Below, piece after piece: positions 1-7,364 of a stretch of 11,331 nt of DNA; within the stretch, counting starts at the first letter, position 1; each line of letters opens with the position of its first letter. The translations under genes were made by a program, and so were the position numbers. This stretch comes from Ruminococcus sp. CAG:563 (GTDB lineage Bacteria; Bacillota; Clostridia; Oscillospirales; Acutalibacteraceae), in the NCBI GenBank assembly GCA_000434915.1, contig FR882050.1, positions 1-11,331 on the forward strand, in the 5' to 3' direction. The notes under the pieces were generated by a model. That model had not been told where the DNA came from and did not search any database. It worked only from the letters and a program-made list of their open reading frames with translations.

Positions 1-36
1 ATAAATTTTTTTATTTATATAAATAGGAGGAAAAGC

Positions 37-285
37 ATGAGAACAAGAAAACAGGCACTCGGTGACATGAACATTATCGGTGCCAAGGTTGAGCAGCAGA
101 GAAAGGCAATCGGAATGAAGCAGAAGGATCTTCTTGCTCAGCTCCAGATTAGAGGAATTGACCTCAACGCTTCAGGTCTCTCAAAGCTTGAAGGTCAGCT
201 CAGAGGAGTTGCCGATTATGAGCTTAAAGCAATCGCAGAATCACTTAACGTTAGCCTTGAATGGCTTCTCGGCTGCGAGGAATAA
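37..285 (+). CDS. Small Xre/Cro-CI-type helix-turn-helix regulator
   Basis: This 82-residue protein is almost entirely one Cro/CI-type helix-turn-helix domain (about residues 14-79). The recognition part is around ASGLSKLEGQ, and the C-terminal segment (DYELKAIAESLNVSLEWLLG) is the usual end of this fold. It should bind DNA as a small cytosolic repressor or activator; its target is unknown. The start ATG 37 has AGGAGG at 25-30 with six bases between; an in-frame Met at 67 would remove ten basic or polar residues but has no comparable site. The gene is monocistronic as far as can be seen, because a hairpin terminator follows 14 bases after the stop. Its promoter probably lies in or left of the very AT-rich first 24 bases. 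No phage or toxin partner gene is adjacent within the window. Family assignment is confident; the role is not. Confidence 0.85.
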   Translation: MRTRKQALGDMNIIGAKVEQQRKAIGMKQKDLLAQLQIRGIDLNASGLSKLEGQLRGVADYELKAIAESLNVSLEWLLGCEE

Positions 286-299
286 TCAACATTAGGATA

Positions 300-333
300 A
301 ACTGTTCTGTTAATTCAGAGCAGTTTTTCTTTT
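300..333 (+). terminator. Rho-independent terminator after the Xre regulator
   Basis: A 10-bp stem (300-309 with 316-325, one G-T wobble) closes a six-base loop and runs into a T-rich tract at 324-333. It separates the small regulator from the following promoter. Confidence 0.8.
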
Positions 334-339
334 ATATTG

Positions 340-369
340 TTGACAAAGCTGAGGTAAATATAGTAAAAT
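340..369 (+). promoter_or_regulatory. Promoter of the DUF1015 gene
   Basis: A perfect -35 box TTGACA (340-345) is followed after 18 bases by TAAAAT (364-369), one mismatch from the sigma-A -10 consensus. It lies just downstream of a terminator and about 60 bases before the next start codon, which fits its use. Confidence 0.6.
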
Positions 370-413
370 TAAAGTTGATATAAAGCGGTTTGGGCTTGCC
401 TGACCGCATAGAC

Positions 414-419
414 AAGGAG
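414..419 (+). promoter_or_regulatory. Ribosome binding site that decides the DUF1015 start
   Basis: AAGGAG lies 11 bases before ATG 431 but only two bases before the in-frame GTG at 422, so the ATG is the plausible start although the GTG gives the longer frame. Confidence 0.65.
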
Positions 420-430
420 TAGTGAATATT

Positions 431-1672
431 ATGGCAGTTTTCAGACCCTTTAAGGCGATCAGACCGATCCCCGAGAGAGCTAAGGACGTTGCTGCATTGC
501 CTTATGACGTAATGAACAGCGACGAAGCAAGAGAAATGGTTAAGGGAAATCCGTATTCCTTTCTTCATGTAGATAAGGCAGAGGTTGACCTTGATCCCTC
601 GGTAGACCTTTATGACGAAAAGGTTTATCTTAAGGCAAGAGAAAACCTCAATAAGCTTGTAACAGACGGCGTTTGCAAGGAGGACGAGACTCCGTGCATC
701 TATATCTACCGCCAGATTATGAACGGCAGAAGCCAGACAGGTCTTGTCGGCTGCACATCCATTGATGATTATATCAATAATGTTATCAAAAAGCATGAGC
801 TTACAAGAGCCGATAAAGAGGCCGACAGAATCAATCACGTTGACTATTGCGACGCTAACACGGGCCCGATTTTTCTTACATACCGTCCCGATGAATTCGT
901 AAGCAAGACCGTCGAGGCGTGGAAGGCAAGTCATATGCCGGTTTATGATTTCGTTTCCGAGGGCGTTGAAAATACGGTTTGGGTTATTGACGATACTGCA
1001 ACGGTTAAGGCTATTACGGATAAATTCGCTCAGATTGAGTCACTCTACATCGCTGACGGACACCACAGAGCCGCTTCGGCAGTTAAGGTTGGTAAGAAAC
1101 GCCGTGAGCAGAATCCGAACTACACAGGCGAAGAGGAGTTCAACTTCTTCCTTGCAGTTCTTTTCCCGACCGATGAGCTTGAAATCATGGACTACAACCG
1201 TGTAATGAAGGATCTCAACGGCAATTCATCCGAAGAGTTCATGGCTAAGCTCGGCGAAGTTATGGATATCGAGGAGTATGGCAAGGACGCATATAAGCCC
1301 GAGAAAAAGCACACGTTCGGTATGCTGCTTGATGGCACATGGTACAAGCTTACTGCCAAGGACGGCACATTTGACGCTAACGATCCTGTTGATCAGCTTG
1401 ACGTTTCGATTCTTCAGAATAACGTTATTTCTCCGATTTTCGGCATTGACGATCCTCGTACAGACAAGAGAATTGATTTCATCGGCGGTATCAGAGGTCT
1501 CGGTGAACTTGAGAGAAGAGTTAACACGGATATGAAAATTGCATTCTCCATGTTCCCGACAACGCTTGACGACCTTATGAATATTGCGGATGCAGGCAAG
1601 ATCATGCCGCCGAAATCCACATGGTTTGAGCCGAAACTGATGAGCGGACTGTTTATTCATAAGCTTTCTTAA
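431..1672 (+). CDS. DUF1015 family protein (SerK/ParB-Srx-like motif)
   Basis: The 413-residue protein begins MAVFRPFKAIRP, the typical N-terminus of DUF1015 proteins, and has the expected full length. Visible family motifs are PYDV near residue 25, the polar KHELTRADKEADR at 121-133, YIADGHHRAASA around 206-217, and the conserved C-terminal stretch MPPKSTWFEPK (392-402) followed by GLFIH. The DGHHR motif resembles the catalytic motif of ParB/sulfiredoxin-fold serine kinases such as SerK and SbnI, so a phosphotransfer role on free serine or a related substrate is possible, but that is inference. In many Clostridia and Bacteroidetes, DUF1015 genes sit beside serine-biosynthesis genes (serA, serC); neither is present here, and this copy is a single-gene unit between its own promoter and terminator. 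No signal peptide or membrane segment is seen. The longer GTG 422 start was rejected on ribosome-site spacing. Confidence 0.88.
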   Translation: MAVFRPFKAIRPIPERAKDVAALPYDVMNSDEAREMVKGNPYSFLHVDKAEVDLDPSVDLYDEKVYLKARENLNKLVTDGVCKEDETPCIYIYRQIMNGRSQTGLVGCTSIDDYINNVIKKHELTRADKEADRINHVDYCDANTGPIFLTYRPDEFVSKTVEAWKASHMPVYDFVSEGVENTVWVIDDTATVKAITDKFAQIESLYIADGHHRAASAVKVGKKRREQNPNYTGEEEFNFFLAVLFPTDELEIMDYNRVMKDLNGNSSEEFMAKLGEVMDIEEYGKDAYKPEKKHTFGMLLDGTWYKLTAKDGTFDANDPVDQLDVSILQNNVISPIFGIDDPRTDKRIDFIGGIRGLGELERRVNTDMKIAFSMFPTTLDDLMNIADAGKIMPPKSTWFEPKLMSGLFIHKLS

Positions 1673-1716
1673 TTGAGGGCTGTCGCATTCGACGCAGAAT
1701 TTAAAAACAAAAATAA

Positions 1717-1776
1717 GCCATAATTTACAATGAGGGTAAAACGTCAGTTGTAAATTATGGCCTTTGTTTTTTATTA
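1717..1776 (+). terminator. Long perfect-stem terminator after the DUF1015 gene
   Basis: GCCATAATTTACAA (1717-1730) is exactly complementary to 1748-1761, a 14-bp perfect stem around a 17-base loop, followed by a T-rich tract (1763-1776). An A-rich run upstream (1702-1716) gives T's on the other strand too, so it could work in both directions, although no minus-strand gene ends here. Confidence 0.8.
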
Positions 1777-1786
1777 TATCTGTATA

Positions 1787-1815
1787 TTGCACGACCTTTT
1801 CTTTGATGATATAAT
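1787..1815 (+). promoter_or_regulatory. Promoter of the hydrolase/HD operon
   Basis: TTGCAC (1787-1792), 17 bases, then a perfect TATAAT (1810-1815). The start codon lies 30 bases downstream with AGGAGAGG at 1833-1840, so the transcript leader is short and shows no room for a riboswitch. Confidence 0.75.
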
Positions 1816-1845
1816 GTAAATATAAATTGAGCAGGAGAGGGTTTT

Positions 1846-3759
1846 ATGAAGAAGATTATTGCGGTTATTCTCAGCCTTGTTATCGCCTTAACATTGAGTG
1901 TACAGACCTTTGCGGTTGAGGTCAAGCGCGACGAATTCTACCCGATTATAATTGTGCCCGGCTATTCCTCATCCGGACTTTACATGAACAATGAGGACGG
2001 CACAAAAACCCATGTTTGGGGTATTGATATCAATTTGATTCTTAAGAGGGTGCTTGCCCGTTCAATCGACCTTGCCAAGGGCATAGGTGAGCTGACAAAG
2101 GGCAATGCAAAATATATTGCGGACACTGTCGGCGGAGAATTTGCCGAGATGTTTGAGCATATGCGCTGCAATCCCGACGGCTCAAGCGTTTATGACGTGC
2201 ATACATATACGTCTACGGCGGCCGATTCGAGCAATACATATCTGCTTGCCAATGAGGACGGCAAGTACATGTATGAGCAGGAAATTATGGGCATGTACGG
2301 CAGCTACATCGGCGAGGATTGGAATGATTATATTTTCAATTTCAGCACCGATTTCAGAAGAAACGTTGAAAAGTGTGCCGCAGACCTCGATAAATATATT
2401 GACAGTGTGCTCGAATACACGGGTGCGGAAAAGGTGAATCTCTATTGTGTCAGCCACGGCGGACAGGTCGGAGCAACCTTCCTTAATCTTTACGGTGAAA
2501 AGAAGGCAGACAAGCTCAATAATGTTCTGCTGACGGTTCCGGCCATCGGCGGCTCGCCCATCGCATACGGCTTTTTTACGGGAGATATAAAATTTGACGA
2601 AGAAAATCTTCTTTATTTCATTGAAAACGGCATGATGTTTGAGAATGATTATCACTGGCTTTTGTCGAACGAAAGCCTTGATTTTCTTGATGATATTCTT
2701 CATTATTTTCTTCCCTATGTCCGTCACATAATGGAGTTTTGGGGCAGTATGTGGGATTTTGTTCCTGCCGAGGAGTACGAAAAAATTCGTGACAGCTATC
2801 TTGACAGCGATGCTTCGGCCGAGCTGATAAAGAGGACGGACCGCTTCCATCATGAAATTTATCCGAGCATGGCTGAGAAGCTCCGGGCATGTGTCGATGC
2901 GGGAATAAATGTGTATATCATCGCCGGCACCGGCAACAGAGATATTATCGGCTACAAGGCTACGGGAGATGCGATAATTTCCACTCCGTCCTCGACCGGT
3001 GCGACCTGTGCACCTTGCGGCGAAAGATTTAATGACGGATACAAGACTCTCGGCACGGTTTGTAATAACGAATCTCACAACCATCTTTCTCCCTCAATGG
3101 AGGTTGATGCTACGACGGCTTATCTGCCGGAATACACTTGGTTTGTTGACGGCCTCTATCACGGAATGACGATAAAGAGCGACTACAATACAGACCTTAT
3201 CACAACGCTGATGTATAACGACGAGCGTGCCGATATTTATACTTATTCCGAGTTCCCGCAGTTTCATGCCGACACAAACCGATGTCAGGCTGTTTTTGCA
3301 AAGTTCAATAACAATGTTGAGGGTTATGTTTCGGACAGCGATAATGCCTTGATAATCGAAAATTGTTCAAAGAAATATGATTTGAGAATTGTATCTGTTT
3401 CTTGCAACGGTATGGATATAAAGATTGATAAAAGCTTTATGACCGAAATTCCGGTCGGGGGAAGAATTGAGATTCCGTTCACAGGCGATATCCCGAATGC
3501 TTCCGGGGTCAAAACACAGGTGACGGTCAATTACGTTCAGGTCGGGGCGGTCACGCCGTTCGGTTCAAGGACGTTTGATTTCACGATAATAAACGGCGAA
3601 AAGGTTGATTTTGACAGCGAAAATCCGATTGTGAATACCGATTTTCCACAGGATATGCTGCTTGAAATAATACTTAAATTTATTCCGTCTCTCGGCTTGC
3701 AAAAGCTGGCAGTCGTGGTGTATAATACCGTTAAAGCATTGCTTATCAACTTTTTATAA
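1846..3759 (+). CDS. Secreted LCAT-like alpha/beta hydrolase (lipase/acyltransferase-type)
   Basis: The 637-residue precursor has a classic signal peptide: MKK, a hydrophobic core at residues 4-20, and likely cleavage after TFA (residue 23). The mature protein opens with YPIIIVPGY (32-40), the oxyanion-loop strand of the LCAT/lipase alpha/beta-hydrolase fold. The nucleophile elbow is CVSHGGQ (201-207), making Ser203 the nucleophile, with Cys where the usual GxSxG motif has its first Gly. Asp375 (in TGDAIIST) and His439 (in LYHGM) are plausible acid and base in the right order. Residues about 500-585 look like a beta-sandwich module, and the end (603-637) is an amphipathic or hydrophobic helix that might associate with membrane. 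The substrate is unknown; ester or acyl-lipid hydrolysis outside the cell is inferred. It starts at ATG 1846 with a strong ribosome site and is followed 13 bases later by the HD-domain gene. Confidence 0.82.
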   Translation: MKKIIAVILSLVIALTLSVQTFAVEVKRDEFYPIIIVPGYSSSGLYMNNEDGTKTHVWGIDINLILKRVLARSIDLAKGIGELTKGNAKYIADTVGGEFAEMFEHMRCNPDGSSVYDVHTYTSTAADSSNTYLLANEDGKYMYEQEIMGMYGSYIGEDWNDYIFNFSTDFRRNVEKCAADLDKYIDSVLEYTGAEKVNLYCVSHGGQVGATFLNLYGEKKADKLNNVLLTVPAIGGSPIAYGFFTGDIKFDEENLLYFIENGMMFENDYHWLLSNESLDFLDDILHYFLPYVRHIMEFWGSMWDFVPAEEYEKIRDSYLDSDASAELIKRTDRFHHEIYPSMAEKLRACVDAGINVYIIAGTGNRDIIGYKATGDAIISTPSSTGATCAPCGERFNDGYKTLGTVCNNESHNHLSPSMEVDATTAYLPEYTWFVDGLYHGMTIKSDYNTDLITTLMYNDERADIYTYSEFPQFHADTNRCQAVFAKFNNNVEGYVSDSDNALIIENCSKKYDLRIVSVSCNGMDIKIDKSFMTEIPVGGRIEIPFTGDIPNASGVKTQVTVNYVQVGAVTPFGSRTFDFTIINGEKVDFDSENPIVNTDFPQDMLLEIILKFIPSLGLQKLAVVVYNTVKALLINFL

Positions 3760-3772
3760 GAGGTGTTAATGC

Positions 3773-4357
3773 ATGAAAAGCAATATCACAAGAGATGAAG
3801 CCTTTGAGCTTCTGAAAAGGTACAACAGTGAAAAATTCCATATTCAGCACGGTTTGACAGTTGAGGGCGTTATGAAATGGTATGCAAACGACCTTGGCTA
3901 CGGTGACGATGCGGAATTCTGGGGCATAGTCGGTTTGCTTCACGATATAGATTTTGAGCAATACCCTGAAGAGCATTGCATCAAAGCTCCGGAGCTTCTC
4001 AGGGAGGCGGGCGTCGGCGAGGATATGATTCACGCAATCTGCTCTCACGGCTATGGCTTGACAGTCGATATTAAGCCGGAGCATGAAATGGAAAAGGTGC
4101 TCTATGCAACAGACGAGCTTACAGGTCTTATCGGTGCGGCGGCACTCATGAGGCCCTCAAAGAGCGTTATGGATATGGAGGTTAAGAGCCTCAAGAAAAA
4201 GTATAAGGACAAAAAGTTTGCTGCAGGCTGTTCCCGTGACGTTATCGAAAAGGGAGCGGAAATGCTCGGTTGGGATTTGCCTACGCTTTGGGAAAGGACG
4301 ATTGAAGCAATGCGTTCATGCGAAGCTGATATCGCAAAGACAATGGAAACAATCTGA
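3773..4357 (+). CDS. HD-domain metal-dependent phosphohydrolase
   Basis: A 194-residue cytosolic protein with the full set of HD-superfamily metal ligands: His26 (IQHG), His57-Asp58 (LLHDID) and Asp114 (ATDELTG), plus His92 (SHGYG). It belongs to the stand-alone HD hydrolases common in Clostridia, which act on phosphate esters or nucleotides; the substrate cannot be read. It lies 13 bases after the secreted hydrolase gene with no terminator between, so the two are probably co-transcribed from the promoter at 1787-1815, though one product is exported and the other cytosolic. AGAGGTG at 3759-3765 serves ATG 3773. An overlapping ATG at 3769 (ATGCATG) is in another frame and not used. The C-terminal 60 residues are charged and helical. 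Confidence 0.85.
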   Translation: MKSNITRDEAFELLKRYNSEKFHIQHGLTVEGVMKWYANDLGYGDDAEFWGIVGLLHDIDFEQYPEEHCIKAPELLREAGVGEDMIHAICSHGYGLTVDIKPEHEMEKVLYATDELTGLIGAAALMRPSKSVMDMEVKSLKKKYKDKKFAAGCSRDVIEKGAEMLGWDLPTLWERTIEAMRSCEADIAKTMETI

Positions 4358-4372
4358 CAGATTAATATTTTT

Positions 4373-4405
4373 TCAGCACATCTTCGGGTGTGCTGATTTT
4401 TTTTT
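4373..4405 (+). terminator. UUCG-tetraloop terminator closing the hydrolase/HD operon
   Basis: A 10-bp stem (4373-4382 with 4387-4396, one G-T wobble) is capped by a C(UUCG)G tetraloop and followed by nine T's (4397-4405). It isolates the phage-like cassette from upstream transcription. Confidence 0.9.
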
Positions 4406-4528
4406 GCAAAAAAGGTCGTCTTTGGGCGGATTTTTTCAGAAAATCTCTTTTGACTGCTAAAAAGGCGTTTTAAGAATTATGATTGACGTGTCGGTTACGA
4501 AACCGAAAAAAATTGTCAGGAGGTTAAT
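4406..4528 (+). promoter_or_regulatory. Leader/promoter region of the phage-like cassette
   Basis: TTGACT (4450-4455) is a good -35 candidate, but the best -10 at normal spacing is only AAGAAT (4472-4477, 16-base spacer); TATGAT (4478-4483) is closer to consensus but 22 bases away. This suggests a weak promoter or one needing an activator. A 6-bp inverted repeat (4491-4506) lies between this and the ribosome site AGGAGG (4518-4523). Confidence 0.4.
4491..4506. repeat. Inverted repeat upstream of the dual-HTH regulator
   Basis: TCGGTT, four bases (ACGA), AACCGA form a perfect 6-bp inverted repeat 22 bases before the start of the regulator. It is followed by A's, not T's, so it is not a terminator for the plus strand. 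It could be an operator for autoregulation or a hairpin in the leader near the ribosome site. Confidence 0.5.
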
Positions 4529-5173
4529 ATGAAAACTTATTCTGAAAAAGTTCTATCCATTGGGGAGGTGAGGACGGCTTTGCGATGTATGCGGTTGGGG
4601 GATCTTTCGGTTGACGAGGCTTTGGACTGTCTTGACGAGTTTGCATTCCAAATCCGTAATGTGACAATGGCAAAGATTGTTGAAGATATCATCGAAAATG
4701 AGCTGACCCCGGTGCAGACGGAGGTTATGAAAATGTATCTATACGAAAACATGGGAGTCATGCAGATCAGTCGCATTGTTGATATGTCGCAGGCGGCGGT
4801 CTCAAAGATGATTGTAAGAGCGAACAATACGCTGACGAGGCTAATGACGCCGCTGATTAGATATCAAAGCGATATTTCCGATGCTGAGTTTGTTCCGATG
4901 AAGCTTAGTAAATTGCTTGAAATTTGTGCCGCAAAGAACGGAAACGCAAGCACTCTCGGCGAGATACTCACAAATCTTCGTGTTGCCTATGATATAGGGA
5001 CAAAACGGCTTGCTTCAAACCTGAAAATCAGCGAGTGGGATTTGGCGGCAATAGAAAACGGTAAAAAAATACCGTCGATAATCACGGCTATGAGATATTC
5101 GGCTCTCTTTGACGTTGAAATTGAGATGAAATTCAAAAACGGGAGGGGCTTCTATTCGTGCAAAAGACCTTAG
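4529..5173 (+). CDS. Regulator with sigma-region-4-like and Cro/CI-like HTH domains
   Basis: The 214-residue protein has a short helical N-terminus (1-57), then a sigma-70 region-4-like helix-turn-helix: ELTPVQTEVMKMYLYENMG with recognition part ISRIVDMSQAAVSKMI (residues about 58-105). A second Cro/CI-like unit follows at about 142-196 (LGEILTNLRVAY, then LASNLKISEWDLAAIENGKK). It has no sigma region 2, so it should not act as a full sigma factor; sigma-like HTH proteins of this kind are common as late-gene regulators in Firmicute phages. ATG 4529 has AGGAGG five bases upstream. The last 16 bases overlap the next gene's GTG start, implying translational coupling. The inverted repeat just upstream suggests autoregulation (inference). 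No homolog name is claimed. Confidence 0.75.
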   Translation: MKTYSEKVLSIGEVRTALRCMRLGDLSVDEALDCLDEFAFQIRNVTMAKIVEDIIENELTPVQTEVMKMYLYENMGVMQISRIVDMSQAAVSKMIVRANNTLTRLMTPLIRYQSDISDAEFVPMKLSKLLEICAAKNGNASTLGEILTNLRVAYDIGTKRLASNLKISEWDLAAIENGKKIPSIITAMRYSALFDVEIEMKFKNGRGFYSCKRP

Positions 5174-5400
5174 AGGAGCTGGGCGAGGAATATCTTGAAT
5201 CCGCAAAGCTGATTGAAGAGCTTATAAAGAAATACAGGAAAATTTTAAGGGAGACATACGACTCCGGGAATTACCTGAAAACCTACGACACGAAGCGTAA
5301 GCTGACGATTTTTTACGACCAGAAGCGTGAACTTATTGCAATCGGTCACAAATTAATCAATTATTACAACAAGGAGGATAATTCTGATGAATTACATTAA
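5158..5400 (+). CDS. Small charged helical protein, unknown function
   Basis: An 80-residue, highly charged protein predicted to be mostly alpha-helical or coiled-coil (EELGEEYLESAKLIEELIKK, then a Lys/Arg/Tyr-rich second helix at 41-70). It has no signal peptide, membrane segment or recognisable catalytic motif. It starts with GTG at 5158 inside the end of the upstream regulator gene (16-base overlap), with GGAGGGG at 5142-5148 as ribosome site, and its last 14 bases overlap the following large gene. These nested overlaps and good ribosome sites make it very likely real. It may be a chaperone or adaptor for the regulator or the tail-like protein, but this is only guilt by position. Confidence 0.7.
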   Translation: MQKTLEELGEEYLESAKLIEELIKKYRKILRETYDSGNYLKTYDTKRKLTIFYDQKRELIAIGHKLINYYNKEDNSDELH

Positions 5401-7354
5401 AATGTCGGTTGAGGGCAACAAATTGAAGATAACCGAGGACTGCAGAACCACAGGCGGCAGCAGAAATTATGACAGCTGCAAATTTACATTTGACAAGGTG
5501 TGGGACGGATTTACACGAACGGCCGTTTTCTCAATCAACGGAGCGGAAAACTATCGTGTTACGCTTGATAAAGATGCGTGTATAATTCCGTCACCGTGCA
5601 TTGAAAAGGAGGGAATATTGCAAATCGGTGTTTTCGGCATAAATGATGACGATGTGATTATAACGACCAATTCCGTTGCTCACCATGTTGAAGATGGCAT
5701 TGAAATGATGGGCGAATGGATCGAGGAGGACAGCGAGCTTGTTATCAATGCAATCAAGGAATTAAAACGCTCCGCCGAGGAATACACAAAGAAACTTTCA
5801 AAAAGAGTAAACGAGGAGATAGAAAGACTTAAAACCGACAGCGGCAGAGGGAATGAAATATCCTTGCAGCCCGATTGGTATTTTCCTGAGGAGTTCACGG
5901 ACAATGAGGCTGTGTCGCCGCTTTCAAAGAGCGGAACGGAGTATCAAAAGTTTCTTGATTTTCGTCTCAGCTCGCTTTTGAATGATTTTCCGGATTATGT
6001 CACAAGAGAGGATATCGGCACGGATTCAAGCGGAGAATATACAATGTATGTTTATTCTTTCACGCCTGCGAAATACGAAAAAACAATTTTTATCGCAACA
6101 TGTCTCCACGGCTCGGATAAGTGTGCGTTGCTTTCACTTTCACATTTTCTTGATCGCCTTTGCCGAAATTATCAAGGCGACAAAACGCTCAATAAAATAC
6201 GAAACAATGTGAGAATTTGCGTTATACCTGCGGTAAATCCTTATGCAATAAAGACTAACTCGACATACAACAAAAACGGAATAAATCTTGCTTATAATTT
6301 TCCGTACCTTTGGGACACATGCACCCGCTACAAAAAGGGCGATGCCGCCGCAGACCAAAAGGAAACTCAGAATGTTATCAAATATCTTGAAACAATAAAA
6401 AATGATAAGCTTTGTGCAGCGTTGGAGCTTCACACTAACAACATAACCTATGCCGGACGTACGATTTACTACACCAGGCAGCATGCGAATTGTGCGACTG
6501 CACTGGCCGATCTCGTCAACAATTTCAATTATAATTACACATACTCCGACTACACCGATAAGGCTATCCTTGCCGCTTCAAACAACGCATATCTTTCCGA
6601 TTATATCGCTGATACCTACGGTATTAATTCCTGTCAGCTTGTTTGGACAACCAACCTTTACGGCGGAGCATACACGAACTATTGCATAACCAAATATACC
6701 GAATTTATCGGTAATGCAATCAGGGTTATGGCAGATAACAGCCGCTTTATTCCAAGAAGAATGCCGCAGCCGTTTATAAAGCATTTCTCGTGGAAGAAAA
6801 GCAGTGACAGCGATGTTTTTACAATAAGCTCGACGGATTCGCTTGAAAAAATGCCTATTTCATCATTTAAGCTGGCATTGGACGCACCGTACAATATTTC
6901 GCTGAACGGTTATGTCAGAATCGAGACCTCGGAGGCCTGCACGGTGAAAATAAATCCCGTTTTGTATCAGGCTTTTTCGGGTGAGCTTGACTATAAAACG
7001 AGAAGGGATGCAACTCAGTTTGTACAGGAGCTGACGTTAACAGCCGGAACTCACATTATTCCGATTGCAAGCGTTTTGCAGGCTTTTTACAGCTGCTATA
7101 ACTTTTCCGACGACTGCAAATACAGCGAGGAGATATTCTTTACACTGATGTTCGGAGCATCAGTCGCAAACAAAGCCAAGGTAACTGCCTTTGCTGTTAC
7201 GCTTGAGGCAACGCCAAGTGACGTTGCCAAGCCGGTTGAAGTTTTATCTCCCATCGGTCTTTGCTCCGACTATTCCGCTGATGATATTCCGACGCAAAAG
7301 GTGAGCTATCCGCTCGGAATTTTCTCGGAATACGATCCTTACTTTAATGACTGA
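5387..7354 (+). CDS. Phage tail-tip-like N-terminus fused to M14-like peptidase domain
   Basis: The 655-residue protein has at least four parts. Residues 1-105 (MNYIKMSVEGNKLKI, FTFDKVWDGFTRTAVF, GVFG..ITTNSV) resemble the N-terminal domain of Firmicute phage baseplate/receptor-binding proteins. Residues 115-152 form a charged coiled coil. Residues about 185-450 resemble zinc carboxypeptidases (M14): strand FIATCLHGSDK with His241 and Asp244 in place of HxxE, NPYAIKT and NGINLAYNFP (297-306) in place of the usual GVDLNRNF, and ELHTN with His349 as third metal ligand. The substrate-binding Arg is lost and no clear catalytic Glu is seen near QLVWTTN (417-423). Residues 455-655 are beta-rich, perhaps a carbohydrate- or fibre-binding module. 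There is no signal peptide. AAGGAGG (5371-5377) serves ATG 5387. A cell-wall or surface-targeting role is inferred; activity is uncertain. Confidence 0.7.
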   Translation: MNYIKMSVEGNKLKITEDCRTTGGSRNYDSCKFTFDKVWDGFTRTAVFSINGAENYRVTLDKDACIIPSPCIEKEGILQIGVFGINDDDVIITTNSVAHHVEDGIEMMGEWIEEDSELVINAIKELKRSAEEYTKKLSKRVNEEIERLKTDSGRGNEISLQPDWYFPEEFTDNEAVSPLSKSGTEYQKFLDFRLSSLLNDFPDYVTREDIGTDSSGEYTMYVYSFTPAKYEKTIFIATCLHGSDKCALLSLSHFLDRLCRNYQGDKTLNKIRNNVRICVIPAVNPYAIKTNSTYNKNGINLAYNFPYLWDTCTRYKKGDAAADQKETQNVIKYLETIKNDKLCAALELHTNNITYAGRTIYYTRQHANCATALADLVNNFNYNYTYSDYTDKAILAASNNAYLSDYIADTYGINSCQLVWTTNLYGGAYTNYCITKYTEFIGNAIRVMADNSRFIPRRMPQPFIKHFSWKKSSDSDVFTISSTDSLEKMPISSFKLALDAPYNISLNGYVRIETSEACTVKINPVLYQAFSGELDYKTRRDATQFVQELTLTAGTHIIPIASVLQAFYSCYNFSDDCKYSEEIFFTLMFGASVANKAKVTAFAVTLEATPSDVAKPVEVLSPIGLCSDYSADDIPTQKVSYPLGIFSEYDPYFND

Positions 7355-7359
7355 GGTGG
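7354..7359 (+). promoter_or_regulatory. Ribosome binding site selecting a TTG start
   Basis: AGGTGG lies five bases before TTG 7365. The in-frame ATG at 7347 lies upstream of this site and has no purine-rich sequence of its own, so TTG 7365 is preferred. Confidence 0.6.
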
Positions 7360-7364
7360 TCGTA

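Noticed and set aside
422..430. GTG start for the DUF1015 gene
   Set aside because: Only two bases from AAGGAG; ATG 431 gives the family-typical MAVFRPF start.
332..934. 200-codon minus-strand open frame opposite the start of the DUF1015 gene
   Set aside because: Antisense to conserved DUF1015 coding sequence, no ribosome site and no recognised motif.
1226..1792. Minus-strand open frame across the end of the DUF1015 gene and its terminator
   Set aside because: It reads through a perfect hairpin terminator and is antisense to a well-supported family protein.
2182..3084. 300-codon open frame on the minus strand opposite the secreted hydrolase
   Set aside because: No ribosome site, no recognisable domain, and composition typical of an antisense frame; the opposite strand holds a clear signal peptide and hydrolase fold.
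4406..4440. Possible second hairpin just after the UUCG terminator (A-run to T-run)
   Set aside because: Apart from the A/T runs, the internal bases do not pair well, so no stable GC stem forms.
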